This document shows positions 58,560 to 64,000 of a stretch of 64,000 nt of DNA, one piece after another. Source of the stretch: Anagrus nilaparvatae (lineage: Eukaryota > Arthropoda > Insecta > Hymenoptera > Mymaridae); NCBI GenBank assembly GCA_022575985.1, contig JAKSXM010000014.1:24118001-24182000 (forward strand). The letters run 5' to 3'. How positions within the stretch are numbered: the first letter of the stretch is position 1; each line of letters begins with the position of its first letter. The notes beneath the pieces are model-generated. The model saw nothing but the letters and a program-made list of their open reading frames with translations, was not told where the DNA came from and searched no databases. A program made the translations under genes and the position numbers.

Positions 58560-61500
58560 GCCTTTACCTTTAAAATCCAGCGAATATTATTGGAGGGGGA
58601 AAATGAGATTAGAAATGGAAATCAAAGATGACATTAGAGATTGAAAATAGAAGAGAAATATCATTAAATTTTAGAAAAGTTTTAGAGACGTATTAAGAAA
58701 AGAATATATTAAGATGAGATGAGATGCTAAATTATTATGTGTTAATGATGAGTTGACGAGAGATGTGTTCAATTAAACCCCACCAATTAAAAGAAAATAG
58801 TTTACTAACTATAAAAGTGTTGGACATTTATGATATTAAACTGCAGTTAAGTCATAAAAATAATAAAATAATAATTAACAGGATCCTGAATAAATAAATC
58901 TGATAATATTAGATATTGTAAAAGGCTGGAAATTATTAAAGATGTTGAATGATTGAAAATTAAAATATATGACCAAGATACCAAAGAAGAGCATAAAATT
59001 CTTGATATGGCAATTACACGAATTAAATTCGTAAAAATGATTATTGATGTGACTATTTTCAAATAAATTCTATTAAAAAGGCTATATATGCGACCATTTA
59101 GAAATAAATTATGATATTATAACATGTTTATCAAGTTTAATATATAATATTATACCTCCAGTAAGTGAAGTAGATTTTTACAGAATGTGAAAATATTTTT
59201 AAATAATTTTCAAAATGAGATATTGATAAATTAGAAAATTTGAAGATAAGACGATAAGTTTAAATAATTCTATTAAGTATTTAATAATATTAATACATTG
59301 GGTTTATTACTTAATAATGTAAATAATACATAAGTCATAATACATAAATCACAACAACAATTAAGGATGATGAGCTTAAGATATTATAGATTGAAATAAA
59401 TGCTGATCTGAGTAAATACAATTCAATAGATGTGGTATCAATATTTCTGAAGAGTAATATAATCTTGCCCACGTGCAAAAGAGGTAAACAATAAATACAA
59501 ATAAATACAAATACAAAATATTAGTTTATTATCTGGTATACTTCTCATAAAGAAGTCAAATTACTTACTGATTTTTGCAAAAGGTGGAATGTCTGGGGCT
59601 TGCTCCGATTCTACCAAGGGTTAATTATCTATTACTTAAGAATTGAATGGCTTTATAGAATTCACTATCTTGTCAAAATCTATAAGCCAATATAAATTTT
59701 TGTTCACAAATTAAATTTTCTTATATATGAGTTTTGTAGAACATATATATTATAAACATTTGTTTTAATATATGTATATGTCTGAAAACTAAACAATAAA
59801 ATTTAAAAATTAGATTCATATTTTGATGTGATAGTTTAAAATGTGATCAAACCCTTATTCCTAAGATAAATGTTAATAAAATAGAAATTTAAAACTTTAT
59901 CTTGAGGTCATAAAATTATATGAAGGATAGTAATTTTGAATCAACAGATAAAAGATTTGGAAAATTTGAAGAATAAGATTTAGAATATTTCAATTTATAT
60001 AATATATGAAAATTATTGAAATTAAATTTTCTTTTTAGAATTTAATTCGACTATATTTTAAAGATGAGAGTTCTTGTTTGGAAAACAAATTAACTGTATT
60101 TGAAATATATATCTATTTATGTAATATAAATAATAAATTTGATGTATTTGTTTTTCGAATAATGTAGAAATTATAATTATTGTAAAAATACACTAAAATA
60201 GCTGTTGAAGATCGATAAAAAAATAAATATTAATATATTTGTTGCCAATAGCAAAAATGTGTTAAAATCTACGTTATAGTAAAATTTTTTTACAACTGAC
60301 GTGAAAAGGAATGTGATACTTTACTAACAATTAATAAATTTATAAGAAGTGACTTATATCTGTCTAATGAAAAATCAAAGGATTTAATTTACTACGTTTA
60401 TTTAACTTGTTTTTTACTACATTATTAGTAAAATAAAGTTGAAAACAATTTTATGACATATTGAATAAAAATGAGAATGACAACTGAGTACTTAAGATCG
60501 GAGGGAGTATTTATACTAAATTATGAATGATTTAGATGTTTCTTTAGCAAATAAGAATTGAATATTTTAAATTCATATCCAAATTCATACCTCAGTATGA
60601 TATTCTTTATATATATTTTGTGGATATATATTAAAACATACAAATGAATTAAATATGGTGACCATTATAATAATAAAATAGATAAGAGTATGCAATAAAC
60701 AATATACTTTAAGAGCAAATTCTGAAATCGTCTACTTATATTATTAAAGTGAGAAATAAAGATGAGTACAAAATAAAACTGTACAATAAATTGCGATAGA
60801 TTTAAATACTATAATTTTGAAGTTATCCTAACTTGCATATAATTAAATGTTTCTGATGAGTTATTCTCAATGACGAAGAAAGGTTATAAGACTGAACTTA
60901 AATTAAAATTCTTCAGAAAATAAAATTAATTTATTAGCATAACTATTCAGAGATAAGTTTTATTTTAAATAAAAATGTGCGTTTTAAGACGTGTCAGAAA
61001 ACTTTAAAATTTTTTTTCTAAGATAAATACTAGAAGAGTGCAAAATTAAATATGAATTGCGAATTATGAAAATTAAATTACGAATTAAATAGATGAGTTA
61101 ATACGATATCAACACGAAATCGACGATATTCTATGTTAATTTATTAGAAAAATTATTAATCTCAACACCTAACTAATTTTTATATTGTGATAGTTTCTTC
61201 AAAAGTATAGACGAAATAAGGATGTGTTTGTGAAGTCCATATAGATATCACTAAAATATGGTATAAGACCAGATATTGACGTGTATTACCTGAAGTCAAA
61301 TCAAGATATTTAATTTACTGAATATTTAAATAAATAGCAGAATAAGATGTGAAAATCTAATACCTTGTAGTCCTAGAACTATTATATATTGACGATTAGA
61401 TTTTTCATAAATGATCATTAATGATATATGATTCGTATTTTAATATGAGAAAAATCGTTACCGGAGTTACATTTTAGATTTGAACTTCCTTGAGAATTTA

Positions 61501-63300
61501 AAACATGCTGACTGCATTGAAATAAACTCTAAACTTTAGACATGTATTTATAAGTATTATTATATTAATGAAGTACTTTAGTGAATGAATTTCCCTTTGA
61601 TCTGAATCAAGATAAGTTTATGAATATGTGATACTATTCAAATGTAGAAAAGATGATTCTCGAGATGGTTTTGATTTAAATAAGGAAATTTGACTCATAA
61701 AATTTTGATGAGATATTTAAAGAGAATTATTTGAAATATCAAGAACGGAGGGAGAGTGTAAAAGAAAACAAAGTTAACAAAATTTTAATTAAAATCGAAA
61801 ATTTTGTTATCTATTGATAAATAAAATTGATCAAAAATCTGATCATTATAATAAATTAATGCAATTTTTTAAAATAGATGGGGAGAGTAGATATTGTAGC
61901 AAGCTATGTCTTATAAAATTGCATATAATTTGTCTTTTACAAGATGAACAGAAAACGTATATCTTTTAAACTTGTAGAATACAATTAATGAAATTCATCG
62001 AATTTAGGTAGCATAATTAATTTTTCAGATTCGAGAAAAATAGAAAAGATACTATATTTAAAATACTATATTTCAGAGGATTTTGATAATTAGAAAATTT
62101 AAGACTAGAAATCAAAATATTCTACAAAAATAAAATATTTAATGATAAATACATGAAATTTAAATTATAAGCTGAATGGACGTGAAAAGCCTTTATTAAC
62201 GACGTAAACTCTTGCAGTTCTTAACTATGATAGAAATAGATGAGTCTCAAGAAATAGAATGAGAATCTTTCATTAAAGAAGATTAAGATTGGTCCTATTT
62301 ACATACTCTAAAAGTGGGACTAATTTACCTATTAATTGATGTTAATTTTAAAATTACTTATTAAAATTAGACGCAGCAATGATTTTGAGTAATAGTGTGG
62401 TTCAGTTAAAATTAAACTAAAGAAAAGAATTTTAAATTATTTATTATATACAATGTTCAAATATATAAAAATGATTTAAGAAGAGTCTTTAAAATGACGT
62501 GAAAAAGCATAATTTGAAATCAACTCAGAACTCAATAGAATGGAAAGAAAGATAAGTTTCCGTAAGAATTTCAGAGATATAAGATATTTTAATCATTTGA
62601 GTCTGTGAAAAAGTATAAACAAATTTCTTAATGACTTAAAGAAAATGGAAGTTATATTAGACGAGACACATTAAAATTATATTATGACATTGGCATTGAA
62701 TTGAAAACGTTTACAAAAATCATATGGAATAAAATGATCCTTATTAAAGAAAATGGCTAATTATTATATTGCAAAAGGATTTTAGATGAGTACTAAAAAT
62801 TTTAATGAAACTGAAATTAACTTTTTAGGAGACAACTAAGCTATTATCAAATAGTTCATTTATTACTTTAAAGAAGTAAATCTGTAGCTTTGAGTTATAT
62901 GTGTTTGAGTGTACATTCAAAACTAATTGGTTGCGAATATTATGAATTATAAAATACTTAATTGAGAAGCAGGTTTGTATTAAGATTATTTTAGAACTAT
63001 AATTAATCTGATAAATTTGTCAAGCGCAATATTTTATGATGTGTTATATTAGAAAAGAAAAGTTACAAATACAGTTTCTTTAAACTAACGTCAAAACTAA
63101 TAATAACGACTGTTTTCCTTGGTTCGATGATGATATTACTTAATCTCGTAATTTTGTGATGTCTGTGTTAAAGATGTGTCATAGCAATAAATTTAGGCGC
63201 AAAATTGATGTGAAAAAGATTGTGTTCTAGAGTGTGTTGTAAAAGAGTGTTTTTGATTTAGATAAGCTAATAATATTCATTTGATATGTTTTTGATTATT
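58560..63300. other. LTR-element interior, right part, purine-rich and non-coding
   Basis: The plus strand is rich in GA/AAT words and poor in C, giving a pseudo-coding look, but all frames are dense in stops. Polypurine-tract-like motifs GATCGGAGGGAGT (about 60496) and GAACGGAGGGAGAGTG (about 61743) resemble the true tract at 63343. A 71-codon minus frame (58847-59062) has no motif. Confidence 0.6.
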
Positions 63301-63309
63301 TTGTTTCAG
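63290..63309 (+). promoter_or_regulatory. candidate splice acceptor near the right end of the LTR element
   Basis: TTTTTGATTATTTTGTTTCAG has a pyrimidine tract ending in CAG at 63307-63309. Joined to the donor at 56671, the frame would read MAEGRDDK and stop (TAG in ATAAGTAG). Confidence 0.35.
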
Positions 63310-63342
63310 ATAAGTAGTTAGCTGTTGGATGTGCTCGAGATC

Positions 63343-63351
63343 GGGAGGGAG
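63343..63351 (+). promoter_or_regulatory. polypurine tract
   Basis: GGGAGGGAG lies directly before the TG of the right LTR, where plus-strand DNA synthesis is primed in LTR elements. Confidence 0.8.
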
Positions 63352-63627
63352 TGTTGGAATGTGGCGCTCTCTATCACATCCGCTTTATACTATGTGGAGA
63401 AGAAAGGGACGCGAAGTTCTCAGTGCTTGTATAGCAACCGTCGTATTGACATCGTTCTCTCTATATTGTATCGGCGTGTTCGACATTTTATAATAACTAA
63501 TTATTAACTATATTTTAGTGTAATTAAGACGTGATTATTAAGATTGGGATTTAGACGTGAATAAACATTGAGTGTTATATTAAAATATAAATAAGTGTTT
63601 TTATTTAAATAACCCACAAACCTAATA
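63352..63627 (+). repeat. right LTR
   Basis: 276 bp, one difference from the left LTR (C at 63556). AATAAA at 63560-63565. Followed by TTTTT, the target duplication. Confidence 0.9.
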
Positions 63628-63696
63628 TTTTTGACAACTTGAAAAGAGTTGTAAAAATTTTATTTATTTGAACATTTTTTTTTGAATATTGGTTTA

Positions 63697-64000
63697 ATAC
63701 TCCAGTTATATGGTTTAGGTTGCCTAGTTTCCGGCCACCATCAGATTTTTTCTGTTTTAGGTTTTTTGAGTCTCTGACCACAAATTCCGGGGTATTTTCT
63801 ATAAGAAATATGCAGAACATCCTTAAATTTGCAAAAACTGCCCCTAAAAAGGGGTATTTTTTATGTACTCAAACTGTCCAGATTTGGGTTGCTGATCACA
63901 AATTGTGGGGACTTTTTTTTGAAAAATTAATATTTACCCTTAAATTAGCAAAAGGAACTCCTAAAAGGGGTATTTTTGTTATTTTTGCGCTTTCGGTGTT
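63697..64000. mobile_element. TACTCCAG-family element, left part, cut by the window edge
   Basis: TACTCCAGTTATATGGTTTA at 63697 matches the inverse of the family end near 46336. The body follows the family order: GGTTTTTTGAGTCTCTGACC, CAAATTCCGGGGT, CCCTTAAATTTGCAAAAACT, CCCCTAAAAAGGGG, then a second unit. Confidence 0.7.

Larger units (their letters stand above)
56162..63627 (+). mobile_element. 7.47-kb copia-type LTR element with non-coding interior (LARD-like)
   Basis: Two direct repeats of 276 bp (56162-56437 and 63352-63627) bound 6914 bp. Both start TGTTGGAATG, as copia-family LTRs do, and end CCTAATA. TTTTT flanks both sides (56157-56161, 63628-63632), a 5-bp target duplication. A copia-like primer-binding site follows the left LTR and a polypurine tract precedes the right LTR. 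Yet no plus-strand frame of even 60 codons lies between the LTRs, and no gag, protease, integrase or RT motif was found. A parasitic, non-autonomous element moved by a relative's proteins explains this best. Confidence 0.85.

Noticed and set aside
56438..63351. Decayed copia polyprotein in the LTR interior
   Set aside because: The purine-rich composition looks coding-like, but no gag, protease, integrase or reverse-transcriptase motif could be read in any frame.
1..64000. Integrated virus (for example polydnavirus-type) segment
   Set aside because: No viral structural or virulence gene families were recognised. All protein homology seen is to transposable elements.

Overview
The window is very AT-rich eukaryotic DNA, judged by eye as well over 70% A+T. 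It has long homopolymer runs, microsatellites and dense transposon debris, and no host gene that can be recognised with confidence. The mix of elements (DIRS-type and Penelope-type retroelements, R1-like and jockey/CR1-like non-LTR fragments, a copia-type LTR element, a Mutator-like transposase with a fused nuclease, many fold-back MITEs) fits an insect. A parasitoid wasp is my best guess, from the extreme AT content and the look of the retroelement proteins, but this is inference. Nothing looks prokaryotic, and there is no CRISPR array or operon.

Layout. Positions 2-1906 hold the only long intact reading frame. It is the C-terminal part of a Mutator-like transposase-type protein followed by a complete DEDDh 3'-5' exonuclease domain, and it is open at the left edge. 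Positions 3.6-7.1 kb are a decayed DIRS-type retrotransposon (reverse transcriptase, RNase H, tyrosine recombinase), split by an insertion of about 0.8 kb and abutted by a Penelope-like reverse transcriptase fragment (7.1-7.9 kb). Positions 8-50 kb are mostly unassigned AT-rich DNA studded with fold-back and TIR elements. The clearest are at 14.9, 18.4, 24.4, 26.9, 28.0, 31.2-33.4, 35.6, 37.5, 40.6-42.1 and 48.9 kb. Several are nested, and several belong to families with two or more copies in the window.

Positions 51.0-53.7 kb are an unusual palindrome: two inverted copies of the same R1-like reverse transcriptase fragment flank an array of 80-bp repeats, and the whole abuts a minus-strand jockey/CR1-like fragment (53.7-54.6 kb). 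Positions 56.2-63.6 kb are a 7.47-kb element with two 276-bp LTRs that differ at one base by eye, a TTTTT target duplication, a copia-like primer-binding site and a polypurine tract. Its 6.9-kb interior has no substantial reading frame. It looks like a recently mobilised non-autonomous element (LARD-like), and it carries a tiny ATG exon with a strong splice donor near the left end and a strong acceptor near the right end.

The features do not form a pathway. The window is a record of nested transposition, probably intergenic, intronic or heterochromatic. All repeat and homology calls were made by reading the sequence, without alignments or searches.
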